NCBI GenBank assembly: GCA_009760885.1
Contig: CM019693.1
Location: 49,697,269-49,761,268 of the forward strand
DNA from: Achatina immaculata
Taxonomy: Eukaryota; Mollusca; Gastropoda; Stylommatophora; Achatinidae
Direction of reading: 5' to 3'
DNA: 64,000 nucleotides
Below are positions 1 to 11,663 of the stretch, one piece after another; position 1 is the first letter of the stretch; every line of letters starts with the position of its first letter. Position numbers and translations under genes: made by a program. Below the pieces are notes generated by a model. The model was not told where the DNA came from. It did not search any database and worked only from the letters and a program-made list of their open reading frames with translations.

Positions 1-132
1 GGAGTTTGCGAAGAATTATTTGATTATATTGTTCCCGTACATGCTGCTTGCCTGCCACATTATTTTGTGTAAACCTGTCTTTGAGTTGTAAATAGTGATG
101 CCTTCATTGTTTGCTTGTATTCACTGATGCAA

Positions 133-590
133 CATCAGTCTTTACCTTGTCTAGAACATCCACCAGACCGTCTAGTAGCATCAGACTTTACCTTGTCTAG
201 AACATTGACCAGACCGTCTAATAGCATCAGACTTTACCTTGTCTAGAACATTGACCAGACCGTCTAGTAGCATCAGACTTTACCTTGTCTATAACATACA
301 TCAGACCGTATAGTAGCATCAGACTTTACCTTGTCTAGAACATACACTAGACCGTATAGTAGCATCAGACTTTACCTATTCTAGAACATCCAATAGATTG
401 TCTAGCAGCATCAGACCTCAACTTGTCACGAATATCCACCAAACTGTCTAGTAGTATCAGACTTTACCTTGTCTAGAACATCCAGAGGACCGTCTATTAG
501 AATCAGACTTTACCTTGTCTAGAACATCCACCATACAGTGTAGTAGCATCAAACTTTACCTTGTCTAAAACATTCACCAGACCGTCTAGG
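133..590. repeat. 46-bp minisatellite, about 10 copies
   Basis: Degenerate direct repeats with a 46-bp period. Each unit has a CATCAGACTTTACCTTGTCT core followed by AGAACAT and GACCGTCTAGTAG-like blocks. Copies differ by scattered substitutions, so this is an old array. No coding potential is visible. Confidence 0.9.
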
Positions 591-715
591 ATAACATAAA
601 TCGTTGTTCAGAGTTTCAGATCTTGAGAGTTATGACTGCCAATAATGCATACGAAATTATGTTTTCCCTGTACGTAGAGAGTTCAAAGTTTAAACTGTCG
701 GGTTTGTGTGCTGTA

Positions 716-772
716 CAACAATAACAAACAGCAACAACAACAACAGAAACAACAACAGCAACAACAACAACG
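716..772. repeat. (CAA)n microsatellite
   Basis: Imperfect CAA/CAG trinucleotide run in an otherwise AT-rich segment. Confidence 0.85.
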
Positions 773-1359
773 TGAACTGACAGATTATGTTACAGAGTAA
801 GAACAAATAAAATCTTGTAAGATAACATCATAAGAGTAACAGCCTCCAAGTTTCAACAGCACAATGTTCATCAAAGAAAACAAGAAATCAACGTCTGGTA
901 TAGAAACAAAACAAAGGATATAAGGCAATGATGATGATAGAATTTTGGAAGGGAAGGGGAAGGGATTATTGTGTGTAATTATTTATTATTATTTTTATAT
1001 ATTAATTATTATTACTATACTTTTGACAGAAAGCGACTTGCTGTGAGCTGAGCAGAAACTGAACTATTGAGGTTTGTTTTCTGGAAAGTGCGTGTACAGA
1101 CAGACAAAGAGTTTAGTTTCTAGGCTGAAACTTGGGCCTGAAGCACTGCTAGTAGCTTTGTGTTGTAGAGAGGAAGACACCAAACACTAACTCAGTTTAT
1201 TATTATTCATATTGTAATTGTTAGTATTATTACTACTCCTGTGTGAGATGCTTGTTCTTATACCAGTTGAGTTCACTGGGTGGTGGATTATGAGTGAGTA
1301 GTCTCTAGATACAGAAGAGCAGAAGAAAACATGTGCCCTGCTGTCCTGCGGGCCAGTCT
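773..1359. other. AT-rich segment, no gene seen
   Basis: No convincing reading frame, RNA gene or repeat array. The only short open frame here is not supported by composition or any recognised motif. The hAT target-site duplication begins at its right edge. Confidence 0.6.
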
Positions 1360-1367
1360 CTTTAGAG

Positions 1368-4030
1368 CAGCGGTTCTCAGACCATTTTGCTGCACGGCCC
1401 ACATTTAAAAGTCAAACATTTTGGCGGCCCACTAATAAAGTGCTTTATATTTGTAAGGTATAAATCTAATTTTATAAAGTATTATGTAATATTTTCTGTA
1501 CACGTTCAACTGCATATTCTTTGCTACACAAAAGTTCTTTTCATTTACCTTAAAGATGGCACTGTTTCCGGTTGGATAACATGTCTATTCTGGCTGGAAT
1601 TTGTGACAAACACACTTGAAGATCATCCTCCATGTTCATTCTTGAACGCTATTTGGTTTTCATGGCAGTCGATGGAGAAAATGAAACCTCGCATAAATAA
1701 GTCGTTGAAAAAGGAAGAAGAACTTTCATCGCCAGGGCTGACAACAACGGATATTTCAGCGAAACAGTGCACCAAAAGGAAGAGATATCCACAACAGGGT
1801 CGTTATTGTTTTGTAATGTGCGATCGCTAGACAGTTCCGCTAATTCTTCTCGTCCACGACCGGTTAATTCAGAGAATGCACACAAAAAAGGATTACGAAT
1901 CCAATCGTACGCTCTAATGTCTTCGGGCGTGAAGTATTTGTCAAAATATTCAGCAAGAAATGTCAGATGACTTTTTATTACACCAGTGACCTCTTCCAGA
2001 ATCTCGCCATTAACTTTACTGCACTCTATAAATTCACAGAACAAGTGAAACATGTCTTGTGATTTGTTCTCGAGTCGCGTGCACCAAAGTCGTAGTTTCT
2101 TCTTAAAGGCTGTAACTTTGTCATATGTCTTGATTATACTGCCATCTTACCCTGCAGTGATATGTTCCAACTGTTCAAAAGGCTAAAAATGTCAGCAAAG
2201 TATGTCAGCATGGCAAGCCACTCAATATCAGTGACCTTACCTGCCAGGTCGAGATTGTGTTCTGTCATAAACTTCAGCAATTCTAAATGAAGCTCAAACA
2301 CCCTTGCAGGAACTTTTCCTCTGGACAGACAACGCACAGCCGAGTGCAGTAGAAGAAGCTTGTGTTCTGCATCTGACTCAATACAAAGTTGAGCAAATAA
2401 TCGACTGTTCACTGTTCTAGTTTTTATGAAGTTTACAATCCGAGTTAAGTCTTCGAATACAGATCCCAGAGTTTCATTCAACTTCTTTGAAGCGAGTGCC
2501 TCACGACGGATCATGCAATGGGTGCCTACAATCTCGGGCGACACTTGCTTTATGCGAGTTACAACACCACTGTTGAGGCCAGTCATTGTGGCAGCACCGT
2601 CAATGCAAACACCGATGCAGTTCCTCCACTGCAGTCCAGAAGTTGTGGAAAAAGTCGCTTAAAACAGGAAATATTTCATCGGCCGTCGTTCTCGCTGGAA
2701 CTGACTTGCAAAAAAGAAATTCCTCTTGCTTACTATTTTTCCAACAATAGCGAAAATAAGCATGCAGCTGTGACTAGCCAGCGATGTCAGCTGACTCATC
2801 TAACTGAATAGCAAATTTAGTAGACTGTAATCGTTCAGTTAGCTGCGCGACAATGTCTTCGGACATTTCAGATATTCTTCTGCGGACAGTATCGTTCGAG
2901 ATGGGAATTCTTTTCAGTTTTGTAGCGTATTCTGAGCCAAACAATACGTCACAAATCTCAACAGCGGTTGACATGATAAAATCTTCTCCAGTCATTTGCG
3001 GTTTCTTTGATTTTCCGATTCTCTGGGCAATCAGGTACGATGCTTTAAGAGCTTTTTCGTAGAGAGTGGTTCTTGTTTTTAGCACTGTCTTCTGTTTATT
3101 ATATTCCTCGGGTTTACGTTTGAAAAATTCTTTGGTTTTATTCTGTAGATCTGGATGTCTTGTAGTTAGATGACGACGCAATTTCGTCAGCCTCATTGCC
3201 TCATTAGAGAGGATTTGCAAACAAATAATACTCTGTGGCAGATTTTGGTCATTCGTTGATAGAACGAAACCGTTCTTAATATACTTCACATCATATTTTC
3301 GAGTGTATTTAGTTTTCTTACAAGTATCAACGTTAACGTCGTCTCGATCACAGTCACTTTCGCTGTCACTATTATGATTTTTGTTTCCGCGAAGTCGAAG
3401 GCGTACGTTTCACAAATCGATCCATTTTAGTGCCTAAAGTTTTAACGTTTAAACAATAAAAAAAGGTCATCCGAAAAGTCTCCATGATCACTACGTGGGT
3501 GACTGGAATCCATTGATTAATCCAGTACGAATTACACACAACACCAAGATCAAATAGCGGCTCGCAAACCAACGAAATATGATTTTTAAAATTTTTAAAC
3601 GAAAACACAATTGCCGAGAATTATATTTCACTTCTGCTCTCTCGCACAATCTACGCCGACTGTTCTCTAAAATGACATTGTAAAACTTCAAGTTTCAGCA
3701 ACACGGTCAGAAAGACGCCGGTGTCGCACTTCAAAAGCGATGCCGTCTTTTTATGTATATCCCATTTCTGTTTGATGCTGGAAGAAACGCTGTCTGGACC
3801 ATCCTTTCTCCAATAGCCGTATTGCAGGCATACTAATAAATCGACCTACAATTCCGCGGCTTGCATCCGTGCAGTCTGCCCCTACGCAGTGCTTGAAAAA
3901 TGCGGAATGATTTTTTTAATGTATCTACTTTTTTATCTCTCTTTTTTCTCCTTTGAGACTTCACCGCGGCTCACAATACTACCTGTCAGGGCCCACCTTA
4001 GGGGCGCAGCCCATGGGTTGAGAACCACTG
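1368..4030 (-). mobile_element. hAT DNA transposon with both ends and target-site duplication
   Basis: A 2,663-bp element bounded by 12-bp terminal inverted repeats: CAGCGGTTCTCA at 1368-1379 and TGAGAACCACTG at 4019-4030, one mismatch when compared in inverted orientation. It is flanked by an 8-bp duplication, CTTTAGAG (1360-1367) and CTTTAGAA (4031-4038), one mismatch. An 8-bp duplication and CAG(N)GGTTCTCA ends are hallmarks of hAT elements. The interior encodes a broken transposase on the minus strand. Both ends are present, so insertion was complete; the interior has decayed since. It lies upstream of gene A. Confidence 0.93.
1649..3430 (-). pseudogene. Decayed hAT transposase (ZBED5/SCAND3-like)
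   Basis: Three minus-strand open blocks (3289-2774, 2586-2134, 2053-1649), in different frames, read in order as one decayed protein. The N-terminal part has the LRRHLTTRHPDLQNK stretch typical of the zinc-finger BED region of ZBED5/SCAND3-type hAT proteins, then the conserved FAIQLDESADIAG segment that opens the RNase-H-like catalytic domain. A likely start, MDRFVKR, lies at about 3427, out of frame with the main block. Stops and frameshifts separate the blocks, so no full-length transposase can be made. Assignment to hAT is strongly supported by the flanking terminal repeats; assignment to the ZBED5-like branch rests on recognition of the motifs. Confidence 0.85.
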
Positions 4031-4164
4031 CTTTAGAAGAATTATATGGAAGGAAACCGTATACAAACAAAGAAGCCAAAAAGAAATCACCGCTGTAACG
4101 TCACTCCTTTGTCACTTTTGTTAAACAGAAACACTGGCGTAATATTTGTGTAAGGTGTATCTGA

Positions 4165-4925
4165 GTGGTGCTAATGTGATGTTTATGTTACTTAGAGGTG
4201 CTGATGTGATGTTTATGTTACTTAGTGGTGCTGATGTGATGTTTATGTTACTTAGTGGTGCTGATATGATGTTTGGTTAGGGTGTGTATGTGTGGTGTTT
4301 CTGTACAATGTGTCTGCGTGGTTTTGGTTGTGATGTTTATGGAAGCTGTGTCTGTGTGATGTTTCTGTAAAGTGTGTCTGAGTGGTGCTTTTGTGATGTT
4401 TATGGAAGGTATGACTTAGTGATGGTGATATTGTGTATGACTAAGGTGTGTCTGTGAGATGTTTCTATAATGTGTGTCTGTTTGATGTTTCTATAAGGTG
4501 TGTCTGTGTGATGTTTCTTTAAGGTGTGTCTGTTTGATGTTTCTATGTGTGTCTGTGTGTTGTTTCTATAAGGTGTGTCTGTGTGATGTTTCTATAAGGT
4601 GTGTCTGTGTGTTGTTTCTATAAGGTGTGTCTGTGTGATGTTTCTATAAGGTGTGTCTGTGTGATGTTTCTATAAGGTGTGTCTGTGTGTTGTTTCTATA
4701 AGGTGTGTCTGTGTGTTGTTTCTATAAGATGTGTCTGTGTGTTGTTTCTATAAGATGTGTCTGTGTGTTGTTTCTATAAGGTGTGTCTGTGTGTTGTTTC
4801 TATAAGGTGTGTCTGTGTGTTGTTTCTATAAGGTGTGTCTGTGTGTTGTTTCTATAAGATGTGTCTGTGTGTTGTTTCTATAAGGTGTGTCTGTGTGTTG
4901 TTTCTATAAGGTGTGTCTGTGTTAT
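4165..4925. repeat. Minisatellites upstream of gene A: 30-bp then 26-bp units
   Basis: At 4165-4275 there are about four copies of a 30-bp unit (GGTGCTGATGTGATGTTTAT core). From about 4430 to 4925 the unit becomes 26 bp (GGTGTGTCTGTGTGTTGTTT plus CTATAA), about 18 copies. A related 26-bp array lies at 6355-6645 and another upstream of gene B at 50636-51130, so the array is an ancestral part of the 5' flank of this gene family. Confidence 0.9.
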
Positions 4926-5252
4926 GCCCGTGTTTAAAAATCGACAGAGCTTCGGACTTTGAGACGAGAAATTCTCAGATCAAGGGGAGAGCAGCAAGTA
5001 ACATCTGCCTCGAGTTACGGAGCATGAAACGGCTCAATTTCTTGACGTACACTCGTTTTTTAGCAATTACTAACAATTATTATTAAATTATTTAAATGAA
5101 GCGATTTATTATATAAAATTAATTTATTTAACTCACGAGATAAGTGTTATGCATACAGTATTAGCAAATTCAAGTATCAGTCATTGAACAGCTGAGAGTA
5201 AGTGATTCATTTTCATGTTTCTTTCTAATCCATATCTGTCCACTTTCCTGAC

Positions 5253-5258
5253 TATAAA
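5253..5258 (+). promoter_or_regulatory. Candidate TATA box, gene A module 1
   Basis: TATAAA lies exactly 84 bp upstream of the ATG at 5337, followed by a CTCCCTTGCT block conserved in all four modules of the family. Expected transcription start is around 5283. The same spacing recurs at 6971, 51666 and 53298. Inference from position and conservation only. Confidence 0.55.
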
Positions 5259-5336
5259 CAAGTAGTCTCCCTTGCTCGACGGAGTTACCTCTCTTGGTTG
5301 CTATTTCATACACGAGATAGAGAACGTGAAGCGACC

Positions 5337-5811
5337 ATGAAATGTAAGTCCTAGTGTTCTACTTGTTTCTCGCTGTCCAAGTTGTGGATGTTGTTGCTAA
5401 TAGTTGACTAAAAGTTTCTATAAGTCCCAGTGTTCACATTTTCACAGCCCCTACTTGTGGTTGTGCGAGATAAGAATAAAAGCTGATGTTATAATCATGA
5501 TTACCATAATCATCATCTCGGTTCAAACATTCATCATCTGATATATTTCATTAACATCAGTACAACAATTGTTGACATGTACCCCATCACCAGTGTCCAC
5601 AGCAACGTCTACAAATGTTTAATAAATATTGTGAACATCAATGCCTCCTTATTTTAACAGTCGCTGATCTTTCCTACAGTTTTACCAGTGTTTGTGTTGA
5701 CCTTCACCTTCAGTACCGCAAGTGACGATTTCTGTTTAGTGAAGTGCAATCAAGAATGTGACCAAGTCAGAGCACTTTTGTCAATTATTCTGCCTCAAGC
5801 TTCCAGCCAGG
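5337..5811 (+). CDS. Gene A, exon 1-exon 2 module, copy 1 (signal peptide and first Cys block)
   Basis: Coding exon 1 is 5337-5343 (ATGAAAT) with donor GTAAGT at 5344. Intron 1 is 336 bp with acceptor TTTCCTACAG ending at 5679. Exon 2 is 5680-5811 (132 nt) with donor GTATGT at 5812. Both junctions are phase 1. Translated, it gives a signal peptide of about 17 residues (MKFLPVFVLTFTFSTAS), then acidic residues, then CLVKCNQEC, a C-x3-C-x3-C block, ending in a hydrophilic stretch. It joins in frame to the last exon at 13042. The start is chosen because M-K followed by a hydrophobic run matches a signal peptide and all four modules share it. Protein family not recognised; a secreted, disulfide-rich product is inferred. 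The second copy begins 1,718 bp downstream and differs in exon 2 by a synonymous GAC/GAT change. Confidence 0.8.
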
Positions 5812-6144
5812 GTATGTACACAAGTACTCACAGTATGTAAGTACTCAGAATTTATACACAGGACTCACAGTATGTAAGTACTCAGAATGTATACACAGGT
5901 ACTCACAGTATGTAAGTACTCAGAATGTATACACAGGTACTCACAGTATGTAAGTACTCACAGAATGTATACACAGGTACTCACAGTATGTAAGTACTCA
6001 GAATGTATACACAGGTACTCACAGTATGTAAGTACTCACAGAATGTATACACAGGTACTCACAGTATGTAAGTACTCACAGAATGTATACACAGGTACTC
6101 ACAGTATGTAAGTACTCACAGAATGTATACACAGGTACTCACAA
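5812..6144. repeat. Intronic 38-40-bp repeats starting at the exon 2 donor
   Basis: About eight units of a GTATGTAAGTACTCAGAATG-type sequence followed by a TATACACAGGTACTCACA block. The authentic donor of exon 2 (GTATGT) is the first element of the array, and nearly every unit carries GTATGTAAGT, a good 5' splice-site match. Confidence 0.9.
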
Positions 6145-6354
6145 TGTTACGATCTATCGGCGTACCCATGTCGATTCGGTTTACCTTTGATCAGGTCTTT
6201 GAAGTACCGAGTATCCGTTCTTCGTCCTTCTAACTATCCCTTCTCTGCCCCCCCCCCCCCCAATACATTCTTAACTATATTCCTGATCATGTCACTAATA
6301 ATAATAATAATAATAATAATAACTATAATCATTACTTACAAGGCTATGCTACAT
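6145..6354. other. Unique spacer with poly-C and (AAT)n
   Basis: Sequence between the two gene A modules with no match elsewhere in the window. It contains a run of about 14 C near 6250-6263 and an (ATA)n run near 6295-6320. No gene seen. Confidence 0.6.
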
Positions 6355-6650
6355 GTGTCTGTTTGATGTTTCTATTTGTGTCTGTGTGATGTTTCTATAA
6401 GGTGTGTCTGTGTGATGTTTCTATAAGGTGTGTCTGTGTGTTGTTTCTATAAGGTGTGTCTGTGTGATGTTTCTATTAGGTGTGTCTGTGTGATGTGTCT
6501 ATAAGGTGTGTCTGTGTGTTGTTTCTATAAGGTGTGTCTGTGTGTTGTTTCTTTAAGGTGTGTCTGTGTGTTGTTTCTTTAAGGTGTGTCTGTGTGTTGT
6601 TTCTTTAAGGTGTGTCTGTGTGATGTTTATATAAGGTGTGTCTGTGTTAT
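6355..6650. repeat. 26-bp minisatellite, second copy
   Basis: About 11 units of the same GGTGTGTCTGTGTGATGTTT-type repeat found at 4430-4925, placed in the same position relative to the second gene A module. Confidence 0.9.
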
Positions 6651-6970
6651 ACCCATGTTTAAAAATCGACATAGCTTCGGACTTTGAGACGAGAAATTCT
6701 CAGATCAAGGGGAGAGCAGCAAGTAACATCTGCCTCGAGTTACGGAGCATGAAACGGCTCAATTTCTTGACGTACACTCGTTTTTTAGCAATTACTAACA
6801 ATTATTATTAAATTATTTAAATGAAGCGATTTATTATATAAAATTAATTTATTTAACTTAAATCTTATGCATACAGTATTAAAAAATTCAAGTATCAGTC
6901 ATTGAACAGCTGAGAGTAAGTGATTCATTTTCATGCTTCTTTCTAATCCATATCTGTCCACTTTCCTGAC

Positions 6971-6976
6971 TATAAA
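6971..6976 (+). promoter_or_regulatory. Candidate TATA box, gene A module 2
   Basis: TATAAA exactly 84 bp before the ATG at 7055, in the same context as the box at 5253. Confidence 0.55.
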
Positions 6977-7054
6977 CAAGTAGTCTCCCTTGCTCGACGG
7001 AGTTACCTCTCTTGGTTGCTATTTCATACACGAGATAGAGAACGTGAAGCGACC

Positions 7055-7532
7055 ATGAAATGTAAGTCCTAGTGTTCTACTTGTTTCTCGCTGTCCAAGT
7101 TGTGGATGTTGTCGTTGCTAATAGTTGACTAAAAGTTTCTATAAGTCCCAGTGTTCACATTTTCACAGCCCCTACTTGTGGTTGTGCGAGATAAGAATAA
7201 AAGCTGATGTTATAATCATGATTACCATAATCATCATCTCGGTTCAAACATTCATCATCTGATATATTTCATTAACATCAGTACAACAATTGTTGACATG
7301 TACCCCATCACCAGTGTCCACAGCAACGTCTACAAATGTTTAATAAATATTGTGAACATCAATGCCTCCTTATTTTAACAGTCGCTGATCTTTCCTACAG
7401 TTTTACCAGTGTTTGTGTTGACCTTCACCTTCAGTACCGCAAGTGATGATTTCTGTTTAGTGAAGTGCAATCAAGAATGTGACCAAGTCAGAGCACTTTT
7501 GTCAATTATTCTGCCTCAAGCTTCCAGCCAGG
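7055..7532 (+). CDS. Gene A, exon 1-exon 2 module, copy 2
   Basis: A near-identical second copy of the module: coding exon 1 at 7055-7061, donor at 7062, intron of 339 bp, exon 2 at 7401-7532 (132 nt), donor GTATGT at 7533. It encodes the same signal peptide and C-x3-C-x3-C block as the copy at 5337. It is the module closest to the only last exon (13042), 5.5 kb away, so it may be the main first module, with the 5337 copy an alternative promoter. Because exon 2 is a symmetric phase 1-1 exon, a transcript could in principle carry exon 2 twice without breaking the frame; nothing in the sequence shows whether this occurs. Confidence 0.8.
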
Positions 7533-7864
7533 GTATGTACACAAGTACTCACAGTATGTAAGTACTCAGAATTTATACACAGGACTCACAGTATGTAAGT
7601 ACTCAGAATGTATACACAGGTACTCACAGTATGTAAGTACTCAGAATGTATACACAGGTACTCACAGTATGTAAGTACTCACAGAATGTATACACAGGTA
7701 CTCACAGTATGTAAGTACTCAGAATGTATACACAGGTACTCACAGTATGTAAGTACTCACAGAATGTATACACAGGTACTCACAGTATGTAAGTACTCAC
7801 AGAATGTATACACAGGTACTCACAGTATGTAAGTACTCACAGAATGTATACACAGGTACTCACA
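7533..7864. repeat. Intronic 38-40-bp donor-like repeats, second copy
   Basis: Same array as 5812-6144, again starting with the exon 2 donor. The copies diverge after CTCACAATGT at about 7865. Confidence 0.9.
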
Positions 7865-7904
7865 ATGTGTACGAGAATAGGTCATCCACCTGAGTGTAAA
7901 TACA

Positions 7905-8703
7905 GGACCATCTAGTGTTTGTAGAAAGTATACTCGTACTTTTAGAGGTTTGTAGACAGTATACTCGTACTTTTAGAGGTTTGTAGAAAGTATACTCGTA
8001 CGTTAAGAGGTTTGTAGAAAGTGTACTTGTACTTTCATAGGTTTGTAGAAAGTATACTCATACTTTCATAGGTTTCTAGAAAGTATACTCGTACTTTTAG
8101 AGGTTTATATAAAATAGACTCGTACTTTCAGAAGTTTATAGAAAGTATACTTTTACTTTCATAGGTTTGTAGAAAGTATACTCGTACTTTCAGAGTTTTG
8201 TAGAAAGTATACTCGTACTTTCAGAGGTTTATAGAAAGTATACTCATATTTTCAGAGGTTTATAGAAAGTATACTCGTACTTTCAGAGGTTTGTAGAAAG
8301 TATACTCGTACTTTCAGAGGTTTATAGAAAGTATACTCGTACTTTTAGAGGTTTGTAGAAAGTACACTCGTACTTTCAGAGGTTTGTAGAAAGTATACTC
8401 GTACTTTCAGAGTTTTGTAGAAAGTATACTCGTACTTTCAGAAGTTTATAAAAAGTATACTCATATTTTCAGAGGTTTATAGAAAGTATACGTGTACTTT
8501 CAGAGGTTTGTAGAAAGTATACTCGTACTTTCAGAGGTTTATAGAAAGTATACTCGTACTTTTAGAGGTTTGTAGAAAATACACTCGTACTTTCAGAGGT
8601 TTGTAGAAAGTAAACTCGTACATTCAGAAGTTTATAGAAAGTATACTTTTACTTTCAGAGGTTTGTAGAAAGTATACTTGTACTTTCAAAGGTTTGTAGA
8701 AAG
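7905..8703. repeat. 31-bp minisatellite in gene A long intron, about 26 copies
   Basis: Period 31 bp, core GAGGTTTGTAGAAAGTATAC then TCGTACTTTCA. Units vary at a few positions (GTTTGTAG or GTTTATAG, TTTTAG or TTTCAG). No open frame of note. Confidence 0.9.
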
Positions 8704-8739
8704 TATACTCGTTCTTTCTCTGTATGTTGATAACTACAT

Positions 8740-9200
8740 TAGTTCTTTCTATGTGTGTAAATAAATACATTAGTTCTCTTCATGTGTGTATATTAGTTCT
8801 TTCAATGTAAAAGAAGTGTATGTACATAAATGCATTATTTTTTTCAGTGTTTGTAAGTAAATACATTATATTTGCAGTATTGTAGAACACTAGTTCCTTC
8901 AGAGTATGTAGATAAATATATTAGTATGTACATAAATGCATTAGTTTTTCCAGTGTACATACTCGTAGAAAAATACATACGTTCTTTCAATTTATTTAGA
9001 TAATTAATTAGTTCTTTCAATGTTTGTGGATAACACATTAGTTTTTCAGTGTGTGTAAGTAAATGCATTATTTTTGTAGTATTGTAGAACACTAGTTCCT
9101 TCGGAGTATGTAGACAAATACATTAGTTCATTCAGAGTATTAAATAAATACATCGGTTCCTTCAGAATCTGTAGATAAATACATTAGCTCCTTCAGAATA
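8740..9200. repeat. Degenerate CATTAGTTCTTTCA-type repeats (also 10220-10680)
   Basis: Loose repeats of about 30 bp carrying CATTAGTTCTTTCA and GTAGATAAATA. The same motif follows exon 2 in gene B (52390-52600, 54045-54290) and recurs at 59685-59755, so it is an ancestral intron element. Confidence 0.75.
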
Positions 9201-9225
9201 TTTTAGCACTCTACCTATTATGGGT

Positions 9226-9470
9226 CATGACACCATTTTACTCATATGTGTCTTTATATCGGCAAGACTTTACTCATATGTGCCTTTATATCGGCAAGAC
9301 TTTACTCATATGTGTCTTTATATCGGCAAGACTTTACTCATATGTGCCTTCATATCCGCACAGTATTACTGATATGTGCCTTTATATCGACACCGCCTTA
9401 CTCATATGTGCCTTTATATCGGCACAGCCTTACCGATATGTGTCTTAATATCGGCACCACTTTAACTGTA
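9226..9470. repeat. 32-bp minisatellite (duplicated at 10706-10950)
   Basis: About seven to eight units with the core TTTACTCATATGTGCCTTTA plus TATCGGCA. The short open frames here follow from the repeat and are not treated as genes. Confidence 0.88.
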
Positions 9471-11663
9471 ACTCTAGATAACAGTTTTTGACAGCCGTGT
9501 CTAGAGAGGACTGTAGGCAGTCACTGGCTACTTCTGTTAGATGTGTTGCCTAGTGCTTTACTTCTTCAACTGACTTATTTGGTTGTAGATCTTTTTACGT
9601 TCTTGTTTTAAACACCAGCATGCCGGGGATTTGTTACACTAGAACAGCGTAGAACAATTTTGAAGGCAGACTTGCAGACATAGACACAACTGCTGACACT
9701 GACAGGAAGTCAACAGACTGACTGGTGTAGCCAGACATAGAACAATATTTATTACTGAGCACAATGAGAGTGAAGTAAATGACGAATGAGGAAACTACTG
9801 CCACAAGGCAGGAACATTACAAAGAAAATAACACAGCTTCCCGGCAAGAGCTTTTTTGCCATTGAGGAGAAGAGAACTTAGTAAAAAAAGAGAGAAAAAG
9901 AAATATCTAACTTCCATACTTACAAATGAATGAAACAATACAATGCATTTCCTCACAAAAACACATCGTATAGAGTCTACTACAGTTCGAATTGACTGAC
10001 AACTAAACTTGCTGTCTTAAAAAAAAGTACAACAAGAATAACTAACTGGCTGTCCTAAAAAGAACAACAAAAACAACACTCTACAATTATAGCCACAAAT
10101 CTGGCCTAACCATCAGTTAAACGAGTATCTCTTGGTCTCATGATTAACTATGAATCTGTCTTCTGAAAACTGATTGCAGAAACTATACTCGTTCTTTCTC
10201 TGTATGTTGATAACTACATTAGTTCTTTCTATGTGTGTAAATAAATACATTAGTTCTCTTCATGTGTGTATATTAGTTCTTTCAATGTAAAAGAAGTGTA
10301 TGTACATAAATGCATTATTTTTTTCAGTGTTTGTAAGTAAATACATTATATTTGCAGTATTGTAGAACACTAGTTCCTTCAGAGTATGTAGATAAATATA
10401 TTAGTATGTACATAAATGCATTAGTTTTTCCAGTGTACATACTCGTAGAAAAATACATACGTTCTTTCAATTTATTTAGATAATTAATTAGTTCTTTCAA
10501 TGTTTGTGGATAACACATTAGTTTTTCAGTGTGTGTAAGTAAATACATTATATTTGCAGTATTGTAGAACACTAGTTCCTTCGGAGTATGTAGACAAATA
10601 CATTAGTTCATTCAGAGTATTAAATAAATACATCGGTTCCTTCAGAATCTGTAGATAAATACATTAGCTCCTTCAGAATATTTTAGCACTCTACCTATTA
10701 TGGGTCATGACACCATTTTACTCATATGTGTCTTTATATCGGCAAGACTTTACTCATATGTGCCTTTATATCGGCAAGACTTTACTCATATGTGTCTTTA
10801 TATCGGCAAGACTTTACTCATATGTGCCTTCATATCCGCACAGTATTACTGATATGTGCCTTTATATCGACACCGCCTTACTCATATGTGCCTTTATATC
10901 GGCACAGCCTTACCGATATGTGTCTTAATATCGGCACCACTTTAACTGTAACTCTAGATAACAGTTTTTGACAGCCGTGTCTAGAGAGGACTGTAGGCAG
11001 TCACTGGCTACTTCTGTTAGATGTGTTGCCTAGTGCTTTACTTCTTCAACTGACTTATTTGGTTGTAGATCTTTTTACGTTCTTGTTTTAAACACCAGCA
11101 TGCCGGGGATTTGTTACACTAGAACAGCGTAGAACAATTTTGAAGGCAGACTTGCAGACATAGACACAACTGCTGACACTGACAGGAAGTCAACAGACTG
11201 ACTGGTGTAGCCAGACATAGAACAATATTTATTACTGAGCACAATGAGAGTGAAGTAAATGACGAATGAGGAAACTACTGCCACAAGGCAGGAACATTAC
11301 AAAGAAAATAACACAGCTTCCCGGCAAGAGCTTTTTTGCCATTGAGGAGAAGAGAACTTAGTAAAAAAAGAGAGAAAAAGAAATATCTAACTTCCATACT
11401 TACAAATGAATGAAACAATACAATGCATTTCCTCACAAAAACACATCGTATAGAGTCTACTACAGTTCGAATTGACTGACAACTAAACTTGCTGTCTTAA
11501 AAAAAAGTACAACAAGAATAACTAACTGGCTGTCCTAAAAAGAACAACAAAAACAACACTCTACAATTATAGCCACAAATCTGGCCTAACCATCAGTTAA
11601 ACGAGTATCTCTTGGTCTCATGATTAACTATGAATCTGTCTTCTGAAAACTGATTGCAGAAAC

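Larger units (their letters stand above)
4913..7865 (+). repeat. Segment pair 1: duplicated 5' half of gene A
   Basis: The segment 4913-6144 recurs at 6634-7865 with few differences (offset 1718 at the start codons). Each copy holds the end of the 26-bp array, the promoter, exon 1, exon 2 and the intronic 38-40-bp repeats. Between the copies are about 210 bp of unrelated sequence (6145-6354) and a shorter copy of the 26-bp array. Confidence 0.93.
8704..11663. repeat. Segment pair 2: 1,480-bp tandem duplication in gene A intron
   Basis: Units 8704-10183 and 10184-11663 are both 1,480 bp. By eye they are identical except for three clustered changes near 9066-9078 versus 10546-10558. In the second unit that patch matches another repeat inside the unit (near 8853-8880), which suggests gene conversion. 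The junction shares only about 2-3 bp. Content: degenerate CATTAGTTCTTTCA repeats, a 32-bp array and about 700 bp of unique sequence. No genes. Confidence 0.95.

Noticed and set aside
5887..6111. 74-codon frame after exon 2, repeated at 7608
   Set aside because: Entirely within the intronic donor-like array and downstream of a stop in the exon 2 frame.
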